A DNA stretch of 64,000 nucleotides. Origin: Nostoc sp. NIES-4103. GTDB lineage: Bacteria; Cyanobacteriota; Cyanobacteriia; Cyanobacteriales; Nostocaceae. Position numbers and translations under genes: made by a program. Below, piece after piece: positions 8,681 to 18,633 of the stretch. Numbering within the stretch: position 1 is the first letter of the stretch; each line of letters starts with the position of its first letter. The stretch is taken from positions 8,235,787 to 8,299,786 of the forward strand of contig NZ_AP018288.1 in NCBI RefSeq assembly GCF_002368335.1, written 5' to 3'. Under the pieces are notes generated by a model. It was not told the origin of the DNA, searched no databases, and saw only the letters and a list, made by a program, of their open reading frames with translations.

Positions 8681-9877
8681 GTCGAACTCAGGTTTGTTTA
8701 GCCAAAGTTCTGTCTGATTACGCACATATTTATAAAAAGCGATGCGCCGCTCAGACAAAATTTCATCTATATACTCTTTAGCTGTCTCTAAGTTGCGAGC
8801 TGACATGGAAGCCATACGTTCTGCGTCAGTTACTACTTCTCGAATTTTTTTAGCTAAAGCAGTCACATCACCAGGAGGTACCATATCTTCAGGAGGTAGT
8901 AGTTCAGGTATGCCGCCCACTGTTGAGCCGATGCATGGTAGCCCCCGTGCCATTGCCTCAATCATCGCCCTAGGTAAACCTTCTTGATAGGATGGCAAAA
9001 CAAATATATCGGCTTGATCTAAATCAGCACGAACAGCATCGCTAGACGAAAGTTGACCTCGAAAATAAATACGTTCTTTCAAACCTAGCGCCGTTGCTTG
9101 CGCCTCCAATTCTGTACGATGTTTACCATCACCTACCATGATTAACTTCAGGTCTAAACCGTCTTTCACGCAAGCTGCAACAGCCTTAATGAGGATATCG
9201 GGAGCTTTATATAGTTGAGCCATCGTACCAACAAAGACTAGCCGAAAACTCGCAATTCCCTGACGAAGAGGACGGGTAGCACTTAGGACTATTTCTTTTG
9301 GTAAGTATACATTTGATACTCCACCTACTGTATAGTTAGGGCAAGGATATCGTTGCTGCAAAGCCTTTTTAGTTACATAGAGTGCAGCAGGTGCTTTAAA
9401 GCATTGTTCCTTCAATTCTTGAGAAAATAACCGGCGGAATATCGGACTTAAAGGATGTTGGACAGAACCTGGTGCAAAAACATCGTAAGGATCTGCAATA
9501 ATCTCAACACCGTATGGTCTTCCTGATGGTAATAAACGCCAAACTTCTGAACCTATTGTGCAAGGTAGACGTAACTGTATAGCTTCAGCGTTTTTTACTG
9601 CCTCACTAATAGTTTTTCTGACGCTGATGTATTTTTTGATAAACTCCCACGGCCCTACAAAATAAGGTACTGGAACTGCCTTGATTCCTGGCCCGGTTAC
9701 TTTTTTCCATCCACTTGGTGGAGTTAATTCTAATTTGGCACGTACAAGTATATGAACTTCATCATAAACATCTAGATATCTGCTCCACAATTTATAACCT
9801 TGCGACTCACTTTGAGACCATAGATTCCCGTCACTGGTTAGGGCAAAACGAGCTGGTGCTGAAACTAAAACTCGCAT
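8597..9877 (-). CDS. Glycosyltransferase family 4 with repeat-encoded C-terminal tail
   Basis: 426 aa. GT-B fold with donor-domain motifs 'VGDGKHRTEL', 'YFRGQLSS' and 'QEGLPRAMIEAMARGLP'. A GAGGAAATC ribosome site precedes the ATG. After the natural end of the fold (around residue 398) the chain continues as a Pro/Gly-rich tail, 'RPLPPGLPLLQGV' and on to GGVTKK, which is the translation of a dispersed repeat, so the original stop appears to have been replaced by a repeat insertion. It is flanked by the epimerase and the unrecognised secreted protein in the exopolysaccharide operon. Confidence 0.88.
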   Translation of the reverse strand: MRVLVSAPARFALTSDGNLWSQSESQGYKLWSRYLDVYDEVHILVRAKLELTPPSGWKKVTGPGIKAVPVPYFVGPWEFIKKYISVRKTISEAVKNAEAIQLRLPCTIGSEVWRLLPSGRPYGVEIIADPYDVFAPGSVQHPLSPIFRRLFSQELKEQCFKAPAALYVTKKALQQRYPCPNYTVGGVSNVYLPKEIVLSATRPLRQGIASFRLVFVGTMAQLYKAPDILIKAVAACVKDGLDLKLIMVGDGKHRTELEAQATALGLKERIYFRGQLSSSDAVRADLDQADIFVLPSYQEGLPRAMIEAMARGLPCIGSTVGGIPELLPPEDMVPPGDVTALAKKIREVVTDAERMASMSARNLETAKEYIDEILSERRIAFYKYVRNQTELWLNKPEFDRPLPPGLPLLQGVREASPSGEGGVTKK

Positions 9878-9909
9878 TTATGATTTCCTCAATTTTTTAT
9901 TTGGCTACT

Positions 9910-11157
9910 TTATCTACACCACGGACGTTTCACGATTTCCCTACACTTATTCAGCGCTTTGTCTATAGCAGAATCGATATTGAATTGGAGTGATTCCCCT
10001 TTTTGAATCTTGGCTTTGGCGCGTCGGATAGCATCCTCTGCACCTTTGGGAATCCGGTTCTGCCACCAATCCATATTTTCACTACGTATCCACACATACT
10101 GATCTGCCGTGCGGAGTCCGTGGTAAGTGTTGTGTTCTAACAACTTTAGTCGCTGATTCGGTGAAAGAAAGTGTGGCATTCGGACACCATACCAGTTGTT
10201 GTTAGTGCTATTTGTAGGCTTTTCAAACAGGTCAAGCACGAGATCAACATAGACTGCTTGACCAATCTTGACGTGGCGATCGTATTTCGCCTGGTTCGTT
10301 TTATCCACAAGTACGCGTGCATCTTTGCGGATAATCTCGCGTATACGATCAAACCAAGCAGCACGGTATAAGTAGTATGCTTGTTCATGTCCATCAATAA
10401 TATCGGAGTCTGACTGAACTGCGTCTAACATCCCATTGACAAAAGCTGGCCATAGCCCATAATCATCATTGACGAGTCGCGACTGCAACTTAATTGGGTC
10501 AGTGGTCTCTGCTAGCAAACCCTTCATCCAACTCAATAGACCAAGGGTGAACACTTCCATATGAGGTTGCGTTGTTTGTAAAATTCTCATAAATTGGGCA
10601 CCACGTTTTCGTACCTGTTGTTGATACTCTTCAAACGTCTTGCTGTCATGTTGGAGTTGATCTTTGTAATACCAAGGACTCTCACCGTATGTTTCCGGAT
10701 CTAAGGCAATGCCTTTAAATCCAGCAACTTTGGCTGTTTTAGCAAAGTTACGAATGTTGCTTTCGGCAGTTGTCCAATCAGTATCGCTGAACCAGTCCCA
10801 CCCTTTCTCCATAGTTGACCACATCAACACGAAATTGTTAGTAAGTTTAGAGGTGGTAGTAGCAGCAAGGTCTTTTCGGTTTTGGATGAAAGCTGTTTCT
10901 GGATAAGACGTTTTCTTAAATACTTTTTTACCCGCGTCGAGTTTAATAATTATGCCATCAAATGGAGATTTCTCCATCTGCTTAATATGCTGCCGAAAAA
11001 ATTCAGCAGTAGGTGCATCCCAGCCATACTCGATCAATTTCTTAGTGCTTGATTGTGGTTCTGCTGGCTTGATTAGCAAGTGCATTATAAGTGTCACTGT
11101 TAGGAAGATACAGCTTAAAAGAAACATTTTATTAATTTTTCTATTTGTCCTACGCAT
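9910..11157 (-). CDS. Putative membrane-anchored or secreted TIM-barrel-like protein of the polysaccharide operon
   Basis: 415 aa from the ATG at 11157 (a TTG five codons earlier is less likely). Basic start (MRRTNRKINK), then a hydrophobic segment 'MFLLSCIFLTVTLIMHLLI' that would be a signal anchor. The rest is soluble, with 'GWDAPTAEFFRQHIKQME' and 'GFKGIALDPETYGESPWYY'; the second resembles the strand-end acidic motifs of TIM-barrel glycoside hydrolases. No family is recognised with confidence. Position between the Wzy-like gene and a glycosyltransferase suggests an extracytoplasmic step such as chain trimming, release or length control. Function is unproven. Confidence 0.7.
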   Translation of the reverse strand: MRRTNRKINKMFLLSCIFLTVTLIMHLLIKPAEPQSSTKKLIEYGWDAPTAEFFRQHIKQMEKSPFDGIIIKLDAGKKVFKKTSYPETAFIQNRKDLAATTTSKLTNNFVLMWSTMEKGWDWFSDTDWTTAESNIRNFAKTAKVAGFKGIALDPETYGESPWYYKDQLQHDSKTFEEYQQQVRKRGAQFMRILQTTQPHMEVFTLGLLSWMKGLLAETTDPIKLQSRLVNDDYGLWPAFVNGMLDAVQSDSDIIDGHEQAYYLYRAAWFDRIREIIRKDARVLVDKTNQAKYDRHVKIGQAVYVDLVLDLFEKPTNSTNNNWYGVRMPHFLSPNQRLKLLEHNTYHGLRTADQYVWIRSENMDWWQNRIPKGAEDAIRRAKAKIQKGESLQFNIDSAIDKALNKCREIVKRPWCR

Positions 11158-11201
11158 TTTTTTCAAGCTCAAATTATGAGTATATATTTACTTGCCAACA
11201 A

Positions 11202-12500
11202 TTATCTCTGATAGCTAATAATCTTATGTTGCTGCTGAGATGCACTAACACGATAATTCAAACATAAAGCACCGAATAAGAACATCCACCACAGGGTACT
11301 AACTGTTGTAGCCTTAAAAAGAAAAAAATCAAAAAACATTGAAAAACCTGATGCAAAAATAGCACAAAAGAAAATTGGATATCTTGCGCCTCTAAGATTT
11401 TCAAACAAGAGCTTAACTAGAATCATCCAGATAAATGCAAAATAAATTAGACCAGGAACGCCTAATTCAACAATACATAAGAGAAAGGTAGAATGAGGAT
11501 GGTATAAAAGAGAGCCATAAGGATTCCATACTAAATCAAAATATTGACCAGTTTCACGGGCATCTTGAATATCAGGAACATACCAAGGCCAGTAAGAACC
11601 ATAACCAGAACCAAAAATATTAGTTAGTTCGCTACGATTTTCAATTATTTGAAAAGATGTTAAGTATGTATCTTGACGACTTGTATCTTCTAGAGACTGA
11701 AGACGATCTGTCTTAGCTCTGGAATAAAAGAGTAGCATTGTAGATGTCGTCAAAATTAACACTATCACTAAAGAAATTACAGCATACTTTTTGTTTTTGA
11801 TAAACAAAACTAAACATATGAGCAAAATACTAAGAAGTATAAAAGCACTACGTGATCCTAAACTGATAATAGTCAGTAAAAGTGAGAAAACAATGCTTAG
11901 TTTTAATAAACGTTTGCTGGGATTTTGCAGGATTTCATCAATAGCAAATCCTAACGCTGGCACTAACATAAAATATCCAGTAGTGGAGCCAAACAAAGGG
12001 CCGCGTACTCGCTGTATACCAAAATCGTTTCCTTGGTAATCATTTAGGGTTGTCCATCCCAAAGAAAAGAAAGACTGTACTGTGTATAATAACCCTACTA
12101 ATGCTACAAAAATAGTTAGTCTCCATAAAAAAGAATGCAGTGATGTAAATTTGATTTTTGCAATTAAATAATAAGCAAGCAAACATGCTGAACCTGTCAA
12201 AACTAGTGTGTAAAGCATTGCCATACAATTGCTTTTATCCATGCCGCTCCATTGTATGGATATTGCGGCGTAAATTAGCAAAGCAACTGTTAATAGAGGT
12301 AAGTAATGATGCCAGTGTTTCAAACGAGTATTATTAGGATTATTGTTTTTTACTTGCAGTAAAAAGTAGAAACCAGCTATTGGAATAATCAATAAATCTT
12401 TGAGACTAATTGGTATAGATTCAATTGTTAACAAAGAAGTTTGGGTGGAAGGTAAAAACGACCAAAATAGAAGAATTAACCAAAATGGTAGTTCTAACAT
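11202..12500 (-). CDS. O-antigen polymerase/ligase-like membrane protein (Wzy/WaaL type)
   Basis: 432 aa, about ten or more hydrophobic helices spread over the whole chain, and one large loop before the last helices: 'SGYGSYWPWYVPDIQDARETG' region followed by 'HPHSTFLLCIVELGVPGLI'. The HPHS-x-xx-x-x-ELG pattern in a late periplasmic loop is typical of the O-antigen ligase/polymerase superfamily. In this operon it most likely polymerises flipped repeat units at the outer face of the plasma membrane. Assignment as polymerase and not ligase is from context. Confidence 0.8.
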   Translation of the reverse strand: MLELPFWLILLFWSFLPSTQTSLLTIESIPISLKDLLIIPIAGFYFLLQVKNNNPNNTRLKHWHHYLPLLTVALLIYAAISIQWSGMDKSNCMAMLYTLVLTGSACLLAYYLIAKIKFTSLHSFLWRLTIFVALVGLLYTVQSFFSLGWTTLNDYQGNDFGIQRVRGPLFGSTTGYFMLVPALGFAIDEILQNPSKRLLKLSIVFSLLLTIISLGSRSAFILLSILLICLVLFIKNKKYAVISLVIVLILTTSTMLLFYSRAKTDRLQSLEDTSRQDTYLTSFQIIENRSELTNIFGSGYGSYWPWYVPDIQDARETGQYFDLVWNPYGSLLYHPHSTFLLCIVELGVPGLIYFAFIWMILVKLLFENLRGARYPIFFCAIFASGFSMFFDFFLFKATTVSTLWWMFLFGALCLNYRVSASQQQHKIISYQR

Positions 12501-12522
12501 AAATTTTCAAAAATTATTTATT

Positions 12523-13680
12523 TTATTGCTTAGATAGTGTTGTCTGATAGATTTCTTCTAGCTTTTTCACACCTACCTCAATATTGAAAGGGCTTTCTTC
12601 TACAGCAAGTAAAGCATTTGCTTGAGAGATAGTTGCAGCTGATGCTTTTGCTGCCAAAACCGTCTTTGCCCAGGTAAATGCTGATTCTGATAAGGACATT
12701 CTTTGCACTAGAGGTTTAACTACATCCGCCTCATCGGGAACAACATCTGAGAATACACAGACTAACCCTGCTGCTTGCGCCTCGACTAACACTAATCCTA
12801 GACCTTCATGCAAGGACGGAAAGAGAAATATATCCATAGCTCCTAACATGAGTCTAGGTACGTCAGGACGAAGACCAGTAAAAATGACACGATCTGCTAA
12901 GCCCATCTGAATGGCTTTCTGTTCTATATCTGGGCGTAACAATCCGTCACCTATTAGTAGGAGGTGCATTTTTGGTTCTTGCTTGGCAATCTCTGCGACA
13001 ATATCTAACAAAAACTGATGATTTTTTTGTTGCTCAAATCTGCCGACATGACCAATTACAAAAGCTTCTGGGGGTATACCTAGCTCAGCACGAAGAGCTT
13101 GCCGATCAATTTGGTTGTGAAATGGCAGTAAGTCTATGCTATAAGAAAATGTCTGCCAACGCTTGTCAGTCTGCCAGCTTGAACCAAATAGATTGACTGC
13201 TGCTTTACGGCTAGCTGCTAAGCCCAAGGTGGCATATTGAGTAATCCACCGTTTCATCAATATTAAATATAATTGTCGATATAATCCTGCAACAGCCTCT
13301 TTTAAGGATGTATCGTTATGGGAATGGGCTATGCAAATAGGTACACCTGCTTGCTTTGCTAGACGGAGAACATAGCCACTAAAGTGATGAACATGACTGT
13401 GAACAATATCATAAGAACCATACTCGTGTAGTATACGTTTGAAATTTTTAGCGTACAGCCATGGTCGTGATGGATGAAGGCAGGGAATAATCTTACTACC
13501 AAGGGCACGAATTTCTTCATCGTAAGCACAGGGCTGGGTTGTGTGAACTAGGAAATCCATGTGGAAGCGATCGCGATCAATGTGTCGCAAAATGTGCATT
13601 AGCCAAGTTTCAATCCCTCCCCGATTCATTCCCCCAACAACATGAAGGATACGTATTGAAGACTTTTTCCCTAATGTCAT
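12523..13680 (-). CDS. Glycosyltransferase family 4
   Basis: 385 aa. The start is taken at the ATG 13678-13680 because it overlaps the stop of the flippase gene (ATGA), and homology begins there (MTLGKKSSIRILHVVGGMNRGG); a longer frame to 13827 only translates the flippase gene out of frame. Motifs: 'GGMNRGGIETWLM', 'IGHVGRFEQQKNH', and 'HEGLGLVLVEAQAAGL'. The GGxNRGG-ET start is typical of a GT4 subgroup common in capsule loci. Translational coupling with the flippase is likely. Confidence 0.9.
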   Translation of the reverse strand: MTLGKKSSIRILHVVGGMNRGGIETWLMHILRHIDRDRFHMDFLVHTTQPCAYDEEIRALGSKIIPCLHPSRPWLYAKNFKRILHEYGSYDIVHSHVHHFSGYVLRLAKQAGVPICIAHSHNDTSLKEAVAGLYRQLYLILMKRWITQYATLGLAASRKAAVNLFGSSWQTDKRWQTFSYSIDLLPFHNQIDRQALRAELGIPPEAFVIGHVGRFEQQKNHQFLLDIVAEIAKQEPKMHLLLIGDGLLRPDIEQKAIQMGLADRVIFTGLRPDVPRLMLGAMDIFLFPSLHEGLGLVLVEAQAAGLVCVFSDVVPDEADVVKPLVQRMSLSESAFTWAKTVLAAKASAATISQANALLAVEESPFNIEVGVKKLEEIYQTTLSKQ

Positions 13681-14948
13681 GATTTTAATTCTCCCTTCAT
13701 CTGTCCATGCAGCTTGTGCAGTGCATGGAGAATAACTATTGAACTGAAAGCAACTTGTACAATTGCTGCGATAATTAGTGCGATCGCTGCTCCTATCAAT
13801 CCCATTCTTGGTAGCAACCATAGACAAGCTATAGCTGAGATAATTACCACAGTACTAAACAAAGGCATTTGAATCCGAAAGTACCTAGCAGCTGTCATTC
13901 CATAGCCTAAGAAAGACGATATGTAGTTAATGCCAGCAACAACCATCAACCAAGTAAACAAATTGGTATGTTCAGCATATTCAGGTCTATATAAAAAAGT
14001 CAGGACATGCCGTCCACCAATTACAGCTACCAAAAAACCAGTTCCACCTAATAAAGCAGCAATTCCTACCAACTTGAGTAAGAGTGTACGAAAACCTATA
14101 TAGTTTCCCCCTGCATAATACTTGGCTAGTCTAGGGCTAGCTGATTGCCCTAAAGCACTCACTACCATACCTCCAGCCACCATCAAATAGGCTAAAGCTG
14201 CAAAAATTCCTAGTTCCCTCTCGCCCAAATAATGCTCAATAAAGTAGCGAGGAATATTGGTATTGAGTGAAATTAGCATCATCACAAATCCTAGAGGCAA
14301 ACAAAGCCATACTAGGTTTTTGAGAGTCTTTAAATGCCAAGATGGTTGTAATTGTGACCTGAGTTGGAGTATTAACAGACCACTACCAATGTCATAACTA
14401 AACAACACAATAGCCCAAGCAAAAACTAACCCAACTGCACCCCACAAAACACTACCGGATATATATACTCCAATGCCTAGTAGTAGCAGTGATAGAGAAC
14501 CCTTAATCATTAGCGACACTGCAATTCTATCCATCCGTTCGTGTTGCTGAATTAACCCATAAAATACATCACTAATAGACTCAAATGCCTTTGCCAAACC
14601 AATTAATAAAATAACTAGAGATGTTTCCCACCGATATCCTCCAAAGAAACTGATGACTACAATAATCAGCAGTGCTAAGGCTACTGAGGTTAGTCTTAAC
14701 CCAAGATAATCACTGAAAAAATACTGTTTTTTGGCATCTGTTGCTTGGACAGTTCGTAGTTGGAGATTTGTAAACATGATAACGGGAGCTGTTACCGCCA
14801 GTCCCAAAGTAAATTGCCCTACCATCTCTGGACTACCGAGTTTAGCTAAAACCACAAGCATTCCCCATTGACAACCTGCATAAACAGCATTACCAATGAA
14901 TGTCCAGGAAAAGTTACGACGTAATGTTAGTGCCTTACTTTCTTGCAT
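13677..14948 (-). CDS. Polysaccharide flippase, Wzx/MATE-like (MOP superfamily)
   Basis: 423 aa from the ATG at 14948; the longer frame to 14999 only adds residues translated from a short tandem repeat. About 12 membrane helices. The N-terminus 'NFSWTFIGNAVYAGCQWGML' is typical of Wzx/RfbX proteins. It would flip the undecaprenyl-linked repeat unit across the plasma membrane. Its stop overlaps the next glycosyltransferase start by 4 bp. Confidence 0.88.
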   Translation of the reverse strand: MQESKALTLRRNFSWTFIGNAVYAGCQWGMLVVLAKLGSPEMVGQFTLGLAVTAPVIMFTNLQLRTVQATDAKKQYFFSDYLGLRLTSVALALLIIVVISFFGGYRWETSLVILLIGLAKAFESISDVFYGLIQQHERMDRIAVSLMIKGSLSLLLLGIGVYISGSVLWGAVGLVFAWAIVLFSYDIGSGLLILQLRSQLQPSWHLKTLKNLVWLCLPLGFVMMLISLNTNIPRYFIEHYLGERELGIFAALAYLMVAGGMVVSALGQSASPRLAKYYAGGNYIGFRTLLLKLVGIAALLGGTGFLVAVIGGRHVLTFLYRPEYAEHTNLFTWLMVVAGINYISSFLGYGMTAARYFRIQMPLFSTVVIISAIACLWLLPRMGLIGAAIALIIAAIVQVAFSSIVILHALHKLHGQMKGELKS

Positions 14949-14954
14949 ACACTT

Positions 14955-15026
14955 AATTGGGAATTGGGAATTGGGAATTGGGAATTGGGCATTGGGCATT
15001 GAGCATTGGGCATTGGGAATTGGAAG
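14955..15026. repeat. Short tandem repeat array, attggga-type heptamers
   Basis: About ten copies of a 7 bp unit (attggga / attgggc) lie between the flippase and the CapD-like gene. This matches the STRR class known in heterocystous cyanobacteria. It interrupts an otherwise tight operon. Confidence 0.9.
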
Positions 15027-15070
15027 ATAATTCTTAACTCCCCCATCTCCCTCATATCCCCTATTGTTGT

Positions 15071-17110
15071 TTAACTGATTGTGCCTTTTGCTAAAACATT
15101 TACATTTGAATTTGTGAGAACTACACTATTTGTTGTGGCATGTATTCCCAAGTTATTTTCTAAATGTTTTGGTTTATATCCTGCTACTACTTGTGATAGC
15201 AAAAATGAGATAGAATTTGCATTATTTTTACCTGCTGCCGTACATAATTGTTCTACAGTGACCGCTAGGTTGTCTGGAATAATTCGGCTGGCATTTTTGA
15301 CAACTAATAGCTTTTGATGTTGAGTCGGTTCATACTCTTCTCCTTCAACAAAAAGTTCCTCAAATAACTTTTCTCCAGGTCTTAAACCTGTAAATACAAT
15401 GTCAATGTCTTTGTTGACTTCATACCCCGAAAGGCGAATTAGTTCTGCGGCGAGGTCAACAATTTTTACAGGTTCACCCATATTCAGCATTAAAACTTCA
15501 CCACCACGACCAAGGACTGTTGCTTGTAAAACAAGTTGAACTGCTTCGGGAATGGTCATGAAATAACGACAGATGTCGGGATGGGTAACGGTTACTGGCC
15601 CACCTGTAGCAATTTGTTTTTTGAAAGTCGGAACTACACTACCACGACTACCCAAAACATTGCCAAAACGCACAGCAACATAATGATTTCCACTTTCTTT
15701 AGCAGCTTGCAACACTAACATTTCAGCAACTCTTTTACTAGCTCCCATAATATTGGTAGGATTAACTGCTTTGTCAGTGGATATCATCACAAAATGTTTG
15801 ACATCGTATTCTAGTGCGAGTTCTAGGAGATTTTTTGTGCCAATCACATTATTAGTAATTGCTTCTGGTGGATTTAATTCCATTAGGGGGACGTGCTTAT
15901 GAGCCGCAGCATGAAAAATCACATCTGGTTGAAATCGCTCAAAAGCATGTTTTAATCTAGACTTAAACCGAATATCAGCAATGAAAGTGTAAATATGAGG
16001 AATCTTTCTGAGGGATGTGCCATCATTTTTGAGTAGTTGGACAAGTTGTTCTAGTTCTTGTTGAATGCTAAATACAGAATTTTCTCCATGTCCAATCAGT
16101 ATGATTTTGGCAGGATGGCATTTGAAAATTTGACGGCAAAGTTCACTACCAATTGACCCGCCTGAACCTGTGATTAATACTGTTTTACCGTTGAGAAATT
16201 GAGATACTCGTTCAATCTCCGTCTGTATGGGTTCTCGTCTGAGTAAGTCTTCTATCCTGACATCCCGAATACTATCTATCCGCACACGACCATTGAGAAT
16301 TTCATGTATTCCAGGTAAGGTGCTAGTTTGGACTCCAGTAGTTTTGCAAATATCGACGATTTCTCGAATGACTTTCCCAGTAACTGTAGGCATGGCGATG
16401 ATTACTTTCTGGATATGCAGAGATTGGACAATATCAGGAATTTTGTAGCGATCGCCTACTACAATAATCCCACGAATAGATACATTTAATTTCCGAGGAT
16501 CGTCGTCAATGAAAGCAACAGGGTAAAACCCTAGCTGGGGATTTCTTTGCATTTCTTGAATCAAGGAAACTCCTGCACTCCCAGCACCAACAATTAAGAC
16601 TCGTTCCTGTGGTTGAAATACTAATTGCCGCTGGTTAACTCTTTCTACAACCCGAAAACTGAAACGCAGTGCGCCAATGAAAATACAGGAAAGTAACCCA
16701 TCAATCAGTGGTAGCGATCGCGGCAATGTTTCTATAACAGGATACAATGTATTATCAACTACCTCAAATAGCATGGTTTGGATAGCTACTGCACCCACCA
16801 TTAACATAGCTATATATATCAGTTCTTCAATACTGGCATAGCGCCAGTAACGCTTATAAAAACCATAATTCCAAAATACTATTAGTTTGACTGCTAAAAA
16901 TAGTGTTGTTGCGATTCCTAATTCTAAGATATATCCTTGAAGCTCAACATTGCCATCTAAACGCAGAAGCAAAGCTAAGAATGGTGTGATTGAAAAAACA
17001 ATCATATCACAAATAAATAAATGTCTATTTCTCAGCTTCAGCAATTTACTTAATAAACGATTAATCACTTGTTTGACGATTTTGTGAAAAGTAAAGGATA
17101 AGAGATTCAC
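15071..17110 (-). CDS. Membrane-anchored nucleotide-sugar 4,6-dehydratase (CapD/WbpM/FlaA1 long type)
   Basis: 679 aa. The GTG start (17108-17110) is supported by GGAGGT at 17121-17126 (10 bases away). The N-terminal ~150 residues hold four membrane helices. They are followed by a first Rossmann site (IVGAGSAGVSLI) and by the SDR domain with 'ITGSGGSIGSELCRQI', 'HAAAHKHVPLME' and 'STDKAVNPTNIMGASKR'. In the last motif the usual catalytic Tyr is Met, which is normal for the WbpM/CapD long enzymes. It would make a UDP-4-keto-6-deoxy sugar from UDP-GlcNAc (or a related donor). It is the first gene of the exopolysaccharide operon. Confidence 0.9.
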   Translation of the reverse strand: MNLLSFTFHKIVKQVINRLLSKLLKLRNRHLFICDMIVFSITPFLALLLRLDGNVELQGYILELGIATTLFLAVKLIVFWNYGFYKRYWRYASIEELIYIAMLMVGAVAIQTMLFEVVDNTLYPVIETLPRSLPLIDGLLSCIFIGALRFSFRVVERVNQRQLVFQPQERVLIVGAGSAGVSLIQEMQRNPQLGFYPVAFIDDDPRKLNVSIRGIIVVGDRYKIPDIVQSLHIQKVIIAMPTVTGKVIREIVDICKTTGVQTSTLPGIHEILNGRVRIDSIRDVRIEDLLRREPIQTEIERVSQFLNGKTVLITGSGGSIGSELCRQIFKCHPAKIILIGHGENSVFSIQQELEQLVQLLKNDGTSLRKIPHIYTFIADIRFKSRLKHAFERFQPDVIFHAAAHKHVPLMELNPPEAITNNVIGTKNLLELALEYDVKHFVMISTDKAVNPTNIMGASKRVAEMLVLQAAKESGNHYVAVRFGNVLGSRGSVVPTFKKQIATGGPVTVTHPDICRYFMTIPEAVQLVLQATVLGRGGEVLMLNMGEPVKIVDLAAELIRLSGYEVNKDIDIVFTGLRPGEKLFEELFVEGEEYEPTQHQKLLVVKNASRIIPDNLAVTVEQLCTAAGKNNANSISFLLSQVVAGYKPKHLENNLGIHATTNSVVLTNSNVNVLAKGTIS

Positions 17111-17763
17111 AACTGTAAAGACCTCCGTGTCAATCTACAGAATCATCTCAATTACGAATACATTAATATTCTTTAAAGCTATCAAATTTTATAAAATAGC
17201 TTTCGTGAATAATATTATTACGTCTATCTCATTTTATGAAATACCTATTTTGAGGTAAATTCAGCACGGCATTTTTAATAAATTAAACTAAATTCCACTA
17301 AAATTTACCCAAGCAAGCTAAACGTTGTTTGGTTTCAAAATTAATATAGTGGATAATCCATCAACAAAAATTACCTATTACTAAAGGTATTTAACTTCTA
17401 TCAAACAATGGATATTCAGCTAAATACAACAACTGTATTGACTAATCACGATATATTGATAAGAGTATAAAAGTATATGATTGTGGAGTAAATTGGATAA
17501 TTATTTTTATTCAATTTGCATTTGGTAACTTTTCCCATTTCTCCTGTACTCTTACCAATTCACACTTTGATACCCTATTTTTCACAGAGTTAACAGATAC
17601 TGTAAAAAGTCAGCAACCGTCAGATAAGATATATATCTCTGACTGTATATACTGGGGAGAATGATTCTCCAGACCAACGCAATACCTTTATCTTGGGAAA
17701 TACTTGTATTGATACTTAACTGGAATGAAGAAATTTTTTAAGTTTTACCCTTTCCCTTGAAAC

Positions 17764-17919
17764 TTATGGAAATTGATAGATTAAAAAATCGCTCGTTAGA
17801 ACTAATGTGTTATCGTAGCGAATATCACATAAGAGTTGCGATTGTTTGTTTTGCCAATCAGTAATTTCATTATAATCCTGCTTAGAACAGATACCATATT
17901 GAACAATGTATCCTTTCAT
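17764..17919 (-). CDS. Small ORF, 51 aa, hypothetical
   Basis: MKGYIVQYGIC... ends LIYQFP. An AAAGG sits 7 bases upstream of the ATG, a sound ribosome site. Codon use is ordinary for the AT-rich region. No family is recognised. It follows a second small ORF by 37 bp in the same direction, so the pair could be a small two-gene unit or a decayed single gene. Confidence 0.3.
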   Translation of the reverse strand: MKGYIVQYGICSKQDYNEITDWQNKQSQLLCDIRYDNTLVLTSDFLIYQFP

Positions 17920-17955
17920 AACACGACCTTTATAATTGGTCAGAGTTAAAATATG

Positions 17956-18129
17956 TTATTCAGCCAAATTGAGTTGATCTATTTTTGAAAAATCCCATTT
18001 TGAGTAATAACATATTTTTGCGGTACGAGTGATATACATCTCGTTTTGAGAACCTAACACTTCAAGCCAGGTAATCAACATGTTAATGCTATGACCTGCT
18101 GTAGTGTTATTACTGTTGTATGAAACCAT
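17956..18129 (-). CDS. Small ORF, 57 aa, hypothetical
   Basis: Starts MVSYNSNNTTAGH and ends DQLNLAE. No clear ribosome site. No family is recognised. Listed because it lies directly ahead of the 51 aa ORF in an otherwise empty region; it may not be translated. Confidence 0.22.
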   Translation of the reverse strand: MVSYNSNNTTAGHSINMLITWLEVLGSQNEMYITRTAKICYYSKWDFSKIDQLNLAE

Positions 18130-18633
18130 AAATTTTGTAGCAGCTTTTCACTACTGATGTCACGCCAATTTGACATTTTTTCTTGGCTAGAGAAAAATAT
18201 TTAAAATAGTTGACTTATACTGGTATTAAAAATTAGTTATTTCCCTCTCTCTATGCCAGTACATATACAGTTTTACTCAATAGGTTATACACAAGCTCAG
18301 AGCCAAAGTTTTAGACAATATATAGGCTTTTCGCAACCTAAATCAGATTGCCATAGTCACTATTTTTACAATTTAAAAATTTTAGCTTCACCTCAGCTTA
18401 TGTCCCTAAGTTTTTACAACAAATAGAAAATTTGTTTGAAATACGGGTGTACTAATATCTTTTGGTTAAGGGGAAATAGCCAATGAAATCTTATCTAAGA
18501 CTTATTATTTGAGGAATTATTCTTCATGATTTCTTGAGATAAGAATAGACCTCTTACCAAGAGGTCTACAATTCACCAGGTAAAGAAACGCTATCTTTGA
18601 GCGCCACCTCACCGCTGCGTGTCTTTGCGTCCT

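Larger units (their letters stand above)
17111..18633. other. 1.5 kb gene-poor AT-rich region upstream of the polysaccharide operon
   Basis: No ORF above 60 codons, no tRNA or rRNA seen. It separates the leftward polysaccharide operon from leftward ilvN. It should hold the operon promoter and probably a long leader (17127 upward), but I cannot point to a convincing -10/-35 pair. Two short leftward ORFs (17764-17919 and 17956-18129) are listed separately. Confidence 0.6.

Noticed and set aside
13681..13827. N-terminal extension of the GT4 overlapping the flippase gene
   Set aside because: It is out-of-frame translation of flippase coding DNA; the ATGA overlap gives the start at 13680.
14949..14999. 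N-terminal extension of the flippase
   Set aside because: Pure translation of the tandem repeat (NAQFPIPNSQFPI); the ATG at 14948 is the sensible start.
18253..18426. Rightward 57-codon open frame starting MPVHIQFYS
   Set aside because: No ribosome site, AT-rich chance-like composition, no supporting context.
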